A stretch of 64,000 nucleotides of DNA, from contig CBDCMH010000013.1 in assembly GCA_965218935.1 (NCBI GenBank), forward strand, positions 1-64,000, written 5' to 3'. Within the stretch, counting starts at the first letter, position 1. Each line of letters opens with the position of its first letter. Origin of the DNA: JADFOI01 sp965218935 (GTDB lineage: Bacteria > Acidobacteriota > UBA6911 > RPQK01 > JADFOI01). Shown piece by piece: positions 1-8,938 of the stretch. The notes under the pieces are model-generated. The model ran no database searches and was not told where the DNA came from. It saw nothing but the letters and a program-made list of their open reading frames with translations. The position numbers and the translations under genes are program-made.

Positions 1-121
1 ATCTCTGAAATGTCCTGATGATTTTTGTAGCGCTCATCTCCTGATCTCCCCTTTTGTCGGGAGCCAGTATAGCAATCCTCCCCTGTTAGTTATCTCCACG
101 CCCCTGTCAATCTTTTCCACG

Positions 122-145
122 GGAACTGGTAGTTGTACCAGTTCC
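122..145. promoter_or_regulatory. Perfect inverted repeat upstream of a small gene
   Basis: GGAACTGGTA, a GTTG loop, then TACCAGTTCC: ten paired bases with no mismatch, 60 bp before the start of the 94-residue gene. No T-tract follows, so it does not look like an intrinsic terminator. A dyad of this size could be an operator for a dimeric regulator or an RNA hairpin in the leader. The role is inferred only from symmetry and position. Confidence 0.45.
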
Positions 146-204
146 AAAACCGGGAACCGTGAGGGAAAATAGCTCCAGTTTAAACCGATTGTGGGAGGTC
201 ATAC

Positions 205-489
205 ATGGCACTAGGCACGGCAATCCCCCTGGGGGGGGAACAGTTTCATTGCACAGCTAACCAACGGAAACTAGCGGCGGCGGTCTTTCGCATGGCGCTC
301 GAGGATATCAAAGCATCTCACCCCAATGACCGGCGTTCTGCGCTCCATTTCCTTCTTAAGGACGAGTCCGACTTTTCCTTCTGGTGCCAGCGGCTCGAGG
401 TCGATCCTGAGGCGTTTCGAAAAGGGTTGTGCAAACACGTTCTTGGCCCCTACGAAGGATTGTCCGGTCTGGTTTCGAATCTGTCGTAA
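205..489 (+). CDS. Small hypothetical protein (94 aa)
   Basis: The gene starts at ATG with a good ribosome binding site (GGGAGG, six bases upstream). The product is soluble, with no signal peptide or membrane segment, and is rich in charged residues in its middle and C-terminal half. I do not recognise a family. It faces the convergent glycosyltransferase gene, whose stop lies 18 bp beyond its own stop. A perfect 24-bp dyad upstream suggests regulated expression. The ribosome binding site and dyad make it more likely real than chance, but function is unknown. Confidence 0.5.
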   Translation: MALGTAIPLGGEQFHCTANQRKLAAAVFRMALEDIKASHPNDRRSALHFLLKDESDFSFWCQRLEVDPEAFRKGLCKHVLGPYEGLSGLVSNLS

Positions 490-507
490 AGTTCCACTCG
501 GTGAACT

Positions 508-1695
508 TCAGGCGACGGCCGACTGGCTATCCATCAGGGTAGCGCGCTGATCCCAGAAAATTCCGGCCTGTTGGTTCAATTTTCGCTCTGAACCCCCATG
601 GTCGAGCTCCAGGGTTTCCCAGATGAAGGAGACCGTTCTGGCGAAATAGAGGTGCTTGAGTGCCTCGACAATCCTCAGTTGCTGGTCGCGATCCGACTGA
701 GCAGCATAGGCAGCCAGGAAAGAAAAAACGATCTCAGCCCAGGCCGCAGCCGACACTCGAAGAGTCTTTCTTTCAAACATGGCCTCGATTTTAGATCCCA
801 GTTTCTTGGGAAGAATCTCCAGAACGAGCGCTTGATGGGTCAAAAACTCCTTCTCGGCTTTCTCTTTTAAGGCCTTGTAATCAACGCTCAAGGACTGAGG
901 CCGTTCTGCTAGACGCTGATTGTAGGCGATCACCGGAGGGGATTGAGGTCTGTACAGATTCCGCTTCCAGCTCGATACCAATAGCTGGCGGAATAGAGTG
1001 TCGACCACCTGGGTAAACATCTTCCCCAGTTTAGGAGCACTGGGTTTGTGAATCTTCGCACCCAGCGCCACCTGTGCTACGGAGAACCCGGACAGTATGG
1101 CCTCTGAGGTCATAAAGATGTCCACTCCATACTGAAGGACGTTCTCATCCCAGTCTTGCCTCATCCAGTGTTCCAGCAGTCTTCCTGAAAAGGCGAAGTC
1201 TCCACCGATCGGTTGGCGAATGTCCCGGCCCAGCACACTGTAAAGGAGCGGATAACACAGCTGGTTGGTGATGGTGCCGTCGTATTCATTGCGGCAATAG
1301 AGGGGAGTGACGAAATCAAATCCTCTAAAAACAGTCCGCCCCAGGTATCGCACCCACTCCGGTCGAATACTGCGCAGGTCGGCATCCACAACAACAACTG
1401 CTTTGGGATCATGGGGCAACAGATAGTTGAAGAGATTCCTGAAATTGTTTCCCTTGCCCTTCCCCCCGGCTGGCGTGGAGAGATAAACCTTGGGAATGCT
1501 GCCGCTATCGGCTGCTATAAAGGCATCTTTGGTCCCATCCTGGGAGAAGTTGTCGGCATTAACGATCACCGTGTTCAAATCAGGAAAGTATTTCTCCAGC
1601 CCTACAGCAACCTGGCGAACCACGAATGCGATGTTGTCTGCTTCATTGTAGGATGGAATTCCCACAGCAAGATCTAGCGAATGGATATTGGACAT
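508..1695 (-). CDS. GT-A fold glycosyltransferase (family 2-like)
   Basis: A roughly 395-residue nucleotide-sugar glycosyltransferase. The N-terminus has the GT-A entry strand VGIPSYNEADN (about residue 10), a DAD metal-binding motif near residue 104 inside a hydrophobic strand, and IRQPIGGDFAFSG near 160, which resembles the acceptor/metal region of glucosyl-3-phosphoglycerate and mannosylglycerate synthases. No membrane segment is seen, so it probably acts in the cytoplasm or at the membrane face. I chose ATG at 1695 because GGAG lies six bases upstream; an in-frame start at 1743 adds 16 residues of poor character. It is divergent from the flavoprotein gene. A role in compatible-solute or lipid glycoside synthesis is possible; the acceptor cannot be read from sequence. 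Confidence 0.8.
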   Translation of the reverse strand: MSNIHSLDLAVGIPSYNEADNIAFVVRQVAVGLEKYFPDLNTVIVNADNFSQDGTKDAFIAADSGSIPKVYLSTPAGGKGKGNNFRNLFNYLLPHDPKAVVVVDADLRSIRPEWVRYLGRTVFRGFDFVTPLYCRNEYDGTITNQLCYPLLYSVLGRDIRQPIGGDFAFSGRLLEHWMRQDWDENVLQYGVDIFMTSEAILSGFSVAQVALGAKIHKPSAPKLGKMFTQVVDTLFRQLLVSSWKRNLYRPQSPPVIAYNQRLAERPQSLSVDYKALKEKAEKEFLTHQALVLEILPKKLGSKIEAMFERKTLRVSAAAWAEIVFSFLAAYAAQSDRDQQLRIVEALKHLYFARTVSFIWETLELDHGGSERKLNQQAGIFWDQRATLMDSQSAVA

Positions 1696-1781
1696 AGTAG
1701 GCTCCATGTAAAAGGTGATATTGGGTCTTTGTTTCAACTCCATATCGAGTAATGCGAAAAACAGAGGAAAAAGGGCTCACC

Positions 1782-2981
1782 ATGGCGAATTTCGATGGGA
1801 TCGTGGTTGGGGCAAGTGTAGCGGGTTCAACCACCGCCGCCTTGCTGGCCCAACAGGGTTTTCGTATCCTCCTGGTCGAAAGAGCAACCTTTCCCCGAGA
1901 GAAGATCTGCGGAGAGGGGCTCATGCCGGCAGGAGCAGACATTCTGGATGAGCTTGGTCTCCTCTCCGAGCTGCGGGCCCAGGGAGCTCACGCCTTCTCG
2001 GGAATTCGTTTTTATCTCCCCCGCGATCGTTGCCTGGACCTGAACTTCAGTGAACTTTCTCAAACAGCTCAGGGATGGGTGGTCCCCCGAATGGTTCTGG
2101 ATGAAAGTTTAGCTCGATTCGCGTCACAACGCCCCGGCGTCCAATTGCGTGAGGCCTTTCAAGTGTTGTCTGCTCACACCGGGCTCAACCAAGTGGAAAT
2201 ATCGGGCCTCTATCAGGGCAAGCTGCAAACCCACAGAGCAAGAGTGCTCATCGGAGCCGATGGCATCCGTTCCCGTTTTCACAATGGGTTTGGAATTCAC
2301 CGCCTGAAACGGCGAGCTCGGAGATTCGCCCTGAGAACTTCGTATGACCTACTAGAGGGAAGTGACCTGGTCGAGGTCCACTGCTGTGAGGCAGGAGAAG
2401 CCTACGTGGCTCCCATGGACAACGGAGCCGCTCGAATCACCCTTCTCCTTTTCGGCTCAGCGCAGCGCAAGCAGGGAGCAGCCTTATCGGATCTCTATTT
2501 TGAAAAGCTGAGTCTCTTTCCACGCCTGGTGCAACGGTTGAAGAGTCCCTATCCCCAAGGCCCGGTCCAAAGCACGGGTGTAGTCAGTCTGGAAGTGTCG
2601 CGCTGTCACGGACAGCGCCTGCTCCTGGTGGGCGACGCGGCAGGAGCCGTCGATCCGGTCACGGGGCAGGGTATGACAGTGGCGTTGCAAGATGCCCAGC
2701 TGGCCTGCCAGGTTCTCAGGGAGCGACTTACTGAAGACAGGCTCAGCGAGCAGGATCTTTCCGAATACACCCGAGTGCGCAACAGCTACTTTCGTCCTTC
2801 TTTTCGACTGGCTCAGATGCTGCTTTGTGCCGTTCGACACACTTTACTGGCACGACAAACCCTCAAGGCCCTTTCTCGCAACCCAACCCTGCGGCAGAAA
2901 TTACTCACCATGACAACAACTCTGCACCAAGGGAGTTTCCTTAATGTGAAGGACCAATTGCGCCTTCTGCTGGGCGTTTAA
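1782..2981 (+). CDS. FAD-dependent oxidoreductase, geranylgeranyl reductase family
   Basis: About 399 residues. The dinucleotide-binding motif GASVAGSTTAALLAQQG opens the protein, followed by an ERATFPREKICGEG stretch typical of geranylgeranyl reductase and aromatic-ring hydroxylase-like flavoproteins. The second FAD motif GDAAGAVDPVTGQGM lies near residue 285. Family members reduce isoprenoid chains or hydroxylate aromatic and polyketide substrates. ATG 1782 is preferred because the core begins immediately after it; an ATG 30 bp upstream adds only a charged tail. It is divergent from the glycosyltransferase, with an 86-bp gap that must hold both promoters. Substrate unknown. Confidence 0.82.
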   Translation: MANFDGIVVGASVAGSTTAALLAQQGFRILLVERATFPREKICGEGLMPAGADILDELGLLSELRAQGAHAFSGIRFYLPRDRCLDLNFSELSQTAQGWVVPRMVLDESLARFASQRPGVQLREAFQVLSAHTGLNQVEISGLYQGKLQTHRARVLIGADGIRSRFHNGFGIHRLKRRARRFALRTSYDLLEGSDLVEVHCCEAGEAYVAPMDNGAARITLLLFGSAQRKQGAALSDLYFEKLSLFPRLVQRLKSPYPQGPVQSTGVVSLEVSRCHGQRLLLVGDAAGAVDPVTGQGMTVALQDAQLACQVLRERLTEDRLSEQDLSEYTRVRNSYFRPSFRLAQMLLCAVRHTLLARQTLKALSRNPTLRQKLLTMTTTLHQGSFLNVKDQLRLLLGV

Positions 2982-2985
2982 CGTC

Positions 2986-4032
2986 TCAGGCGGAAAGCTG
3001 AAGGATCTCCGCCTGAAATTGCTTCATGAAGGCCATCTTTTCATCATGGGGAAGAAACGAGGAGCGAATACCCTGCAGTGCGATTCGGTGTACTTCTTCC
3101 TGAGTCAATTGAAAGAAGTGGGCAGCCTTCTGAAACTCTTCGGTCAAAGAAGTTTGGAAAAGCCCGGGATCGTCCGTGTTCAAGGTAACCGGCACCCCCC
3201 GCCGGTAAAGCAGCCCAAAAGGGTTGTCTGAGATGGGCTTCCAGGCGCCGGTCATGAGATTACTGGTCAGGCAAACGTCCAGACCAATGGCATGTTGGCG
3301 CAGATAATCCATCAGGCTTGGATCTCGGGCGGACTGAATGCCGTGGCCAATGCGATTGGCACCCAAAATGAGGAGAGCATCCCACACCTGTTGGGCATCG
3401 CCAATTTCTCCGGCATGCACATGAATGTAAAGTCGATGGGCCCTGGCCCAGACAAAGATCTCCTGATATTGCTTCATCTTGAGAGACTTCTCATCACCGC
3501 CCAGACCTATCCCCACAACACCCTGGTCTAGGAACTCTTCTGCCAACTCAGCGGTTCGCTGCGCCCATTCGGGTCCAAACTGACGCGCACAATCCAGGAT
3601 CCACCGAATCAGGGTTCCCTGAGTCGACTGAATCTCAAGGCTCTTCTCCAGAAGAGCCTTGAGAATGTCCTTGCCGTCTCGTTCATATTTCCAGGGAATG
3701 GAAGGTGTGTAGATGATCTCAGCGTAGCGAATATTTTCCCGTGTGAAGCATTCACCCAGCCCATCCAATACCTTCACATAGTCAGTCGGCTCCCGAAGGT
3801 GTTCGCAGACAATTCGATAAGTCTCGAGAAAGCTGTAGAAATCCTCATAGTGGAAGAGCTTTGCTTTGAGTTCCTCCTCGTCAAGCGCGCTGTACTCCGT
3901 TTGATATTGCTTGCTCAACTTTAGAAGAACGGATGGAGTGACCGATCCTTCCAGATGGAGGTGCAGCTCAGCTTTGGGCAGGCTTCGCAGGTAGCCAGAG
4001 GGAAAGTGGGCAGTTTCAGGGTGTGGTCCCAA
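2986..4032 (-). CDS. add: Adenosine deaminase family protein
   Basis: A 348-residue amidohydrolase-superfamily zinc deaminase. Visible family landmarks are ELHLHLEGS (two metal-binding His, about residue 22), HVHAGE near 205, RIGHGI near 232 and TLNTDDPGLF near 285, where the paired Asp bind zinc and activate water. The family deaminates adenosine to inosine; some relatives act on adenine or 6-amino-6-deoxyfutalosine, and sequence alone does not settle this. Its start overlaps the GntR regulator gene upstream by 17 bp, so the two are very likely co-transcribed and translationally coupled. It would feed purine salvage. Confidence 0.85.
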   Translation of the reverse strand: MGPHPETAHFPSGYLRSLPKAELHLHLEGSVTPSVLLKLSKQYQTEYSALDEEELKAKLFHYEDFYSFLETYRIVCEHLREPTDYVKVLDGLGECFTRENIRYAEIIYTPSIPWKYERDGKDILKALLEKSLEIQSTQGTLIRWILDCARQFGPEWAQRTAELAEEFLDQGVVGIGLGGDEKSLKMKQYQEIFVWARAHRLYIHVHAGEIGDAQQVWDALLILGANRIGHGIQSARDPSLMDYLRQHAIGLDVCLTSNLMTGAWKPISDNPFGLLYRRGVPVTLNTDDPGLFQTSLTEEFQKAAHFFQLTQEEVHRIALQGIRSSFLPHDEKMAFMKQFQAEILQLSA

Positions 4033-4972
4033 GCAGTTGAAGCTCCTTGAGATGATCGATGGTCTCTTGGGAGATAAAATTCTCGTAGGTTTTCAATTCT
4101 TTTTCGGCCGGAGCCCGCTTTCTCATCTCGTCCCAGCACATCGGGGAAACAAAGATGAGCTCGGCTTCCTGAATGATCTTTTCGATCAATTCCTCTCGGT
4201 TAATGGGAGCAATCCAAAACTGTTTTTCAGTTGAAGGGTGATAGATATTCATGAAGATCTCCCAGGAGGCATGCATCGTTTGCTCGTCCTGGATCACGAT
4301 GGCCACCTTGCGATCGCGGGCCTCATTCAGGATCTCCGTATAGATCTCAGGGCTGGGCTTGATCTCTACAACCTGTTTCCCATACTCCTTGGCCAATCCG
4401 TTGACCTCTTGCATATGCCAACTCGTGGTCAGAAAGTAATCACTCTTCTGGAACAATTCGCTGGCTCCATTGGTCTGAATCTGATTCAGGGAAACGGATT
4501 CAACATCAACCCCCAGACGCATCTTCAACTCACGTGAAAAGATGAAGGCCTCTTCTTCGTGATCCACCACCGCGAGGTTCAGTTTCTTCAAGTTGGTTCC
4601 TGAGAAGTAGCTCTCCAAAAGCTCCAGGAATTTGTGGGGAGTCACCCCAAGATTCTGGGCTTTCTGGGCGACATCTCCCATCAACTTGAAAAGGGCTCGC
4701 CGGCGCATCTGCTCATAGCTGTTTTCTCCCTTTCCCTTTTGCAGAAAGGCCCCGCTTCCCTTCACAATTTCGATGTAATTTTCTCCCGCCAGACGCAGGT
4801 AGACCTTGCGGGCCGTCTTGTAGTTGACCTTCAGGGCGTCAGCCAATTCGCGTATGGAGGGCAACCGATCGCCTTCCTTGATTTTGCCGCAATAAATGGC
4901 GGACAGCAGCTGCCCTTTGATCTGATCGTAAAAAGTCAGGCCAACTTCTTTGTCCAGATTGAATTTGATCAT
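4016..4972 (-). CDS. GntR-family transcriptional regulator
   Basis: A 318-residue regulator. Residues 10-78 form the winged helix of the GntR family, with GDRLPSIRELADALKVNYKT as recognition region and the wing ending at GSGAF. The remainder (about 95-318) is not an aminotransferase domain of MocR type; it looks like an alpha/beta ligand-binding domain with repeated short strands, possibly related to periplasmic-binding-protein folds. It lies between serS and the deaminase gene and overlaps the latter, so it may sense a purine or nucleoside and control this operon. The effector is not deducible. Confidence 0.8.
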   Translation of the reverse strand: MIKFNLDKEVGLTFYDQIKGQLLSAIYCGKIKEGDRLPSIRELADALKVNYKTARKVYLRLAGENYIEIVKGSGAFLQKGKGENSYEQMRRRALFKLMGDVAQKAQNLGVTPHKFLELLESYFSGTNLKKLNLAVVDHEEEAFIFSRELKMRLGVDVESVSLNQIQTNGASELFQKSDYFLTTSWHMQEVNGLAKEYGKQVVEIKPSPEIYTEILNEARDRKVAIVIQDEQTMHASWEIFMNIYHPSTEKQFWIAPINREELIEKIIQEAELIFVSPMCWDEMRKRAPAEKELKTYENFISQETIDHLKELQLLGTTP

Positions 4973-4991
4973 CGTCCACTCAGAATGCCAT

Positions 4992-6284
4992 CTAGCCTAG
5001 CATAAAAGGCTCTTCAGTCAATTGCTCCATCCCGTACATCCAGGGCCCGAGCACTTCGGGGATCCGAACCGTTCCATCCTCCTGCTGGAAATTTTCCATG
5101 AGAGCGACCCAGGTCCGTCCCACGGCTAATCCTGAGCCGTTCAAGGTATGGACGAATTGAGTTCGCTTGCCTCCACTGGGCTTGAAGCGAATATCGGCCC
5201 GGCGGGCCTGAAAGTCTTCAAAGTTCGTACAAGAGGAGATTTCTCGGTACCTTTTCTGGCTGGGTATCCAAACCTCCAGATCATAGGTCTTGGCCGCACT
5301 GAAGCTCATATCCCCGCTACTGAGCGTCACCACCCGGTAAGGGAGTTCCAGCCGACGAAGGATCTCTTCGGCGTGGGAGGTCAGCTCCTCCAGCTGCTCG
5401 TACGAATCCTCCGGTTTGCAGAATTTAACCAGCTCAACCTTATTGAACTGATGTTGGCGAATCAGACCCCTCGTATCCTTTCCGTAGGAGCCTGCTTCAC
5501 TGCGAAAGCAGGGGGTATAGGCAACAAAGTTGATGGGAAGGTTTTCTTCCGCCAGGACTTCCTCCGCAAAGACATTGGTCACGGGAACCTCGGCGGTCGG
5601 AACCAGAAAGTAGTCGGTTCCCTCCACATGAAACAGGTCGGCTTCGAATTTCGGTAGATTACCCGTTCCAAAAAAGCTGCGGCGGTTGGCCATGAAGGGT
5701 GGGAGGATCTCCCGATAACCGTGTTCACGGGTATGTACATGCAGCATGAAGTTCGTCAGCGCCCGTTCCAGCAGTGCTCCCGCGCCGTAGTAGTTGGTGA
5801 ATCGAGCACCCGCAATCTTACCGGCTCGCTCCGGATCAAGAATTCCCAGGTCCACCCCCAGATCCACATGATCCTTGACTTCAAAATCAAAATCGGGGGG
5901 TTCCCCCACTTCCCGGACCACCGAGTTGGAGGATTCATCGGCACCTGCAGGAACACTCTCATGGGGAAGATTGGGAATGACAGAGAGAAACTCATCTATC
6001 TGTGTCTGCACGGTCTTGACCCGCTCATCCAGCTCCTTGATCTGGGCGGATACCTCCTTCATCTGCTCAATTTTCTCGCCGCCGGCCTTTCCCTGCTTTT
6101 TTTGCTGAGCGATCTCTTCGCTGGTCCGATTGCGAAGGGCCCGCAAATCTTCCCACTCCATGCGCAACGAACGCTCTTCCTCATCAAGCTTTACAAACTC
6201 TTTTCGATCCAGGTCGAATCTCTTGGTTTGCAGCTGGTGGTGAACCCAATCCAGCTTTTCACGAATCAGGGCTCTATCCAACAT
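4992..6284 (-). CDS. serS: Seryl-tRNA synthetase
   Basis: A 430-residue class II aminoacyl-tRNA synthetase that charges tRNA-Ser. Residues 1-105 form the long antiparallel coiled-coil arm that grips the tRNA variable loop. Motif 2 is FRSEAGSYGKDTRGLIRQHQ near residue 262, motif 3 is GSGLAVGRTWVALMENFQQ near 385. Length is normal for the bacterial enzyme. It starts 6 bp after galU ends and is followed by gntR within 20 bp, so it sits inside a four-gene minus-strand unit. A tRNA-Ser(GCU) substrate is encoded at 60.5 kb in the same window. Confidence 0.97.
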   Translation of the reverse strand: MLDRALIREKLDWVHHQLQTKRFDLDRKEFVKLDEEERSLRMEWEDLRALRNRTSEEIAQQKKQGKAGGEKIEQMKEVSAQIKELDERVKTVQTQIDEFLSVIPNLPHESVPAGADESSNSVVREVGEPPDFDFEVKDHVDLGVDLGILDPERAGKIAGARFTNYYGAGALLERALTNFMLHVHTREHGYREILPPFMANRRSFFGTGNLPKFEADLFHVEGTDYFLVPTAEVPVTNVFAEEVLAEENLPINFVAYTPCFRSEAGSYGKDTRGLIRQHQFNKVELVKFCKPEDSYEQLEELTSHAEEILRRLELPYRVVTLSSGDMSFSAAKTYDLEVWIPSQKRYREISSCTNFEDFQARRADIRFKPSGGKRTQFVHTLNGSGLAVGRTWVALMENFQQEDGTVRIPEVLGPWMYGMEQLTEEPFMLG

Positions 6285-6290
6285 TTCTTC

Positions 6291-7205
6291 TCACAACTTC
6301 AAGTCTTTCAAGTAGGCTCGGAACGGTTCCCCTAAATCTTCCCGCTGCAAGGCAAATTCAACCGTGGCCATCAAATATTCCAGTTTGTTTCCCGCGTCGT
6401 AGCGGGCCCCTCGGAAACGATAGGCATATACCGGCTCCTTTTCGATCAAGCTTTTCAGACCATCGGTGAGTTGAATTTCTCCTCCCGCGCCGGGCTCGGT
6501 CTTCTCCAAAAAGGAAAAAATCGCAGGAGTGAGAACATAGCGGCCGATGACGGCCAGATTGGAGGGAGCCTTCTCCGGAGGAGGCTTCTCCACCATATCC
6601 TTAACGGCAAAGACCTGGTCCTCTCCCGGCACCGGCTCGACCGCCACCACTCCATAGCGAGAGAGGGTCTCCTGAGGCACTTCCTGCACGGCCAGAACAC
6701 TGGCCTGTTGAGTCTCGTGGACACCCAACAACTGCTTCATGCACGGGATTTCATCCACCATGATGTCGTCACCCAAAAAGACAGCAAAAGGTTCCTCTCC
6801 AACCAATGCCCGGGTGATGAGGATGGCGTGCCCCAGTCCCAGGGGCTCCTTCTGACGAACCGACGATACGGTGATCATCCGGGTGATCTCCTGCACGACC
6901 TTGAGGAGATCCTGCTTCCCCTGTTCCCTGAGCCTGTGCTCCAGCCTGTAGTCATAATCGAAATGGTTTTCGATCTCCGTTTTACTACTGCTGGTGACGA
7001 AAGTAACCTCTTTTAAGCCCGATTGAACCGCTTCTTCCACCACATACTGGATGGTGGGCTTATCCACGATGGGGAGCATTTCCTTGGGGATCGCCTTGGT
7101 AGCCGGAAGGAATCGCATCCCCATCCCGGCTGCTGGAATGACTGCCTTTCGAACAGGTTTCACGGGAGCTATTATTGAAAAAGCGGGTGATGGCACGCAA
7201 GTCAC
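6291..7205 (-). CDS. galU: UTP-glucose-1-phosphate uridylyltransferase
   Basis: The enzyme makes UDP-glucose from UTP and glucose-1-phosphate. The N-terminal signature AVIPAAGMGMRFLPATKAIP is followed by KEMLPIVDKP, and a later VEKPPPEKAPSNLAVIGRY block matches GalU. The start is uncertain: GTG 7205 is preceded by AAGGAGG; GTG 7163 gives the usual family N-terminus but has no ribosome binding site; the frame is open up to GTG 7232. It is first gene of galU-serS-gntR-add, with a candidate promoter at 7253-7283. UDP-glucose would serve envelope glycosyltransferases. Confidence 0.94.
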   Translation of the reverse strand: MTCVPSPAFSIIAPVKPVRKAVIPAAGMGMRFLPATKAIPKEMLPIVDKPTIQYVVEEAVQSGLKEVTFVTSSSKTEIENHFDYDYRLEHRLREQGKQDLLKVVQEITRMITVSSVRQKEPLGLGHAILITRALVGEEPFAVFLGDDIMVDEIPCMKQLLGVHETQQASVLAVQEVPQETLSRYGVVAVEPVPGEDQVFAVKDMVEKPPPEKAPSNLAVIGRYVLTPAIFSFLEKTEPGAGGEIQLTDGLKSLIEKEPVYAYRFRGARYDAGNKLEYLMATVEFALQREDLGEPFRAYLKDLKL

Positions 7206-7252
7206 GGGCCCCAGACCCTCCTTCGTCACCACTCACGACCTGGCTTTGTCCT

Positions 7253-7283
7253 ATAATAACTAGGGACTTAGCTTACTTGACAA
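7253..7283 (-). promoter_or_regulatory. Candidate sigma-70 promoter for galU operon
   Basis: On the minus strand TTGTCA (7283-7278), a 19-bp spacer and TATTAT (7258-7253) precede galU. The spacer is one or two bases longer than ideal. Its -35 hexamer occupies nearly the same bases as the -35 of the opposite fmdB promoter. Confidence 0.4.
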
Positions 7284-7306
7284 CCGCGGAGCGGCGATCA
7301 TATATT
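7277..7306 (+). promoter_or_regulatory. Candidate sigma-70 promoter for fmdB-like gene
   Basis: TTGACA at 7277-7282, an 18-bp spacer, then TATATT at 7301-7306, about 20 bp before the start codon. The -35 is a perfect consensus. The transcript leader would be very short but still includes the GTAGGAGG ribosome binding site. Confidence 0.55.
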
Positions 7307-7326
7307 CCCTCCCGGTAGGAGGACGA

Positions 7327-7623
7327 ATGCCTCTTTATGAGTACCGTTGCCAAGACTGCGGCGAAAGGATCGAAACGATTCAAAAATTCTCCGATTCGCC
7401 ACTCTCTGAGTGTGAAGCCTGCGGAGGAACACTTGAGCGCCTCCTCTCCCCGTCCGCTATCAAGTTCAAGGGGTCCGGATGGTACGTCAACGACTACGGA
7501 AAAAACAACCGCAAGGGCTCCACAGAGAAGCGCTCCTCGGCAAAGACCGGAGAAGAGAAAACAACAAGCGCCTCGGACTCAAAGAGCGATTCCGGTGCTG
7601 AGAAAGGTGACTCTAAAAAATAG
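7327..7623 (+). CDS. FmdB-family zinc-ribbon protein
   Basis: 98 residues. The N-terminal 45 residues are the FmdB/CxxC_CxxC zinc ribbon: MPLYEYRCQDCG followed by CEACGG about 23 residues later, four Cys to bind one zinc. The rest is a low-complexity tail rich in Ser, Lys, Glu and Asp, normal for the family. It has a strong ribosome binding site (GTAGGAGG). The cellular role of FmdB proteins is not established; regulatory functions have been proposed. It is transcribed in the same direction as purD 33 bp downstream. Confidence 0.88.
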   Translation: MPLYEYRCQDCGERIETIQKFSDSPLSECEACGGTLERLLSPSAIKFKGSGWYVNDYGKNNRKGSTEKRSSAKTGEEKTTSASDSKSDSGAEKGDSKK

Positions 7624-7656
7624 AGAGCCCCAAGCACTCAGCACTGCACGATTACA

Positions 7657-8937
7657 TTGAAAGTACTTCTCGTCGGTTCCGGTGGCAGGGAACATGCCAT
7701 CGCCTGGAAGATCAAGCAAAATTCCCAGCTCGAGCAGCTTTACTGTGCGCCGGGCAACGCGGGAACCGCACAGCTTTCCCAAAATGTCCCCATTGATGCC
7801 GAGGACATCGACGGGCTTGCCGATTTTGTCGTTTCCCAGCAGGTCGATCTCACCGTCGTCGGTCCCGAGGCGCCTCTGGTTGCTGGAATCGTCGATCGAT
7901 TCCGGCAACAGGGCTTGCGCGCTGCCGGGCCTTCGCGTGAAGCATCTCGTCTGGAGGGCAGCAAAGCCTTTGCCAAGGATTTCATGAACCGACACAACAT
8001 TCCCACCGCCGGCTATCAAGTCTTCGACCAGCTCGAGCCAGCGGAAACCGCCCTCAAAAGCAACGCTTTTCAATTCCCGGTAGTTTTAAAGGCCGATGGA
8101 TTGGCAGCAGGAAAAGGAGTCTTCATCTGCCCCGACCTGGCGGCCAGCCTGGAGGCGCTGGATGTCATCATGCGGGATAGAAAATTCGGCGCCTCGGGAG
8201 ACCGACTGGTGATCGAAGAGTTTCTGGAAGGAGAGGAAGCCTCTTTTATGGTCTTTACTGACGGGGTGAACATCTTACCCATGGTGCCCTCTCAAGATCA
8301 CAAGGCCATCGACGAAGGAGACCAGGGCCCCAATACGGGGGGTATGGGAGCATACTCTATCGATGCCATTCTCTCGGACCAACTCCGCCAGCAAGTCCTG
8401 GATGAAATCATCTCTCCGACCATCAAGGGAATGGCTAAAGAGGGAAATCCTTACCAGGGGATCTTGTACGCGGGCCTCATGATCACTCCAGAAGGTCCCC
8501 AGGTTCTTGAATTCAACGTCCGCTTCGGCGATCCGGAAACCCAGGTGATCTTACCCCGCATGGAAAGTGATCTCCTGGACCTCCTCTATGCGATGGCTGA
8601 AGGCAATCTGGAAAATGTGGATCTCCGCTGGAACAAGAATGCTGCCGTGTGTGTTGTGATTGCGGCCAAGGGGTACCCGGGCTCCTATGAAAAGGGCTAT
8701 GAGATTTCCGGGTTGGAGATGGCAAGTGAGGATGAGAACACGATTGCTTTCCATGCTGGAACCACCCTAGAAGACGGAAAGGCCGTCACCAGCGGAGGTC
8801 GAGTTCTTGGGATCACCTCTGTGGCTCCCACGCTTCAACCTGCTATCATGCGTGCCTATGAAGGTGTCAACAAAATCCATTTTGAGGGGATGTACTGTCG
8901 TCGAGACATTGCCTCGAAGGGACTAGAAAGGAATTGA
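7657..8937 (+). CDS. purD: Phosphoribosylamine-glycine ligase
   Basis: Second step of de novo purine synthesis: 5-phosphoribosylamine + glycine + ATP gives GAR. 426 residues, standard length. Landmarks are the N-terminal VLLVGSGGREHAIAWKI, the ATP-grasp region beginning FPVVLKADGLAAGKGV near 140, and EFNVRFGDPETQ near 290. It starts with TTG, in frame with the canonical N-terminus. purE begins one base after its stop, so the pair is co-translated. Confidence 0.97.
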   Translation: MKVLLVGSGGREHAIAWKIKQNSQLEQLYCAPGNAGTAQLSQNVPIDAEDIDGLADFVVSQQVDLTVVGPEAPLVAGIVDRFRQQGLRAAGPSREASRLEGSKAFAKDFMNRHNIPTAGYQVFDQLEPAETALKSNAFQFPVVLKADGLAAGKGVFICPDLAASLEALDVIMRDRKFGASGDRLVIEEFLEGEEASFMVFTDGVNILPMVPSQDHKAIDEGDQGPNTGGMGAYSIDAILSDQLRQQVLDEIISPTIKGMAKEGNPYQGILYAGLMITPEGPQVLEFNVRFGDPETQVILPRMESDLLDLLYAMAEGNLENVDLRWNKNAAVCVVIAAKGYPGSYEKGYEISGLEMASEDENTIAFHAGTTLEDGKAVTSGGRVLGITSVAPTLQPAIMRAYEGVNKIHFEGMYCRRDIASKGLERN

Positions 8938-8938
8938 C

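Noticed and set aside
100..120. DnaA-box-like TTTTCCACG near the window start
   Set aside because: A single imperfect match without AT-rich DNA or an initiator gene nearby.
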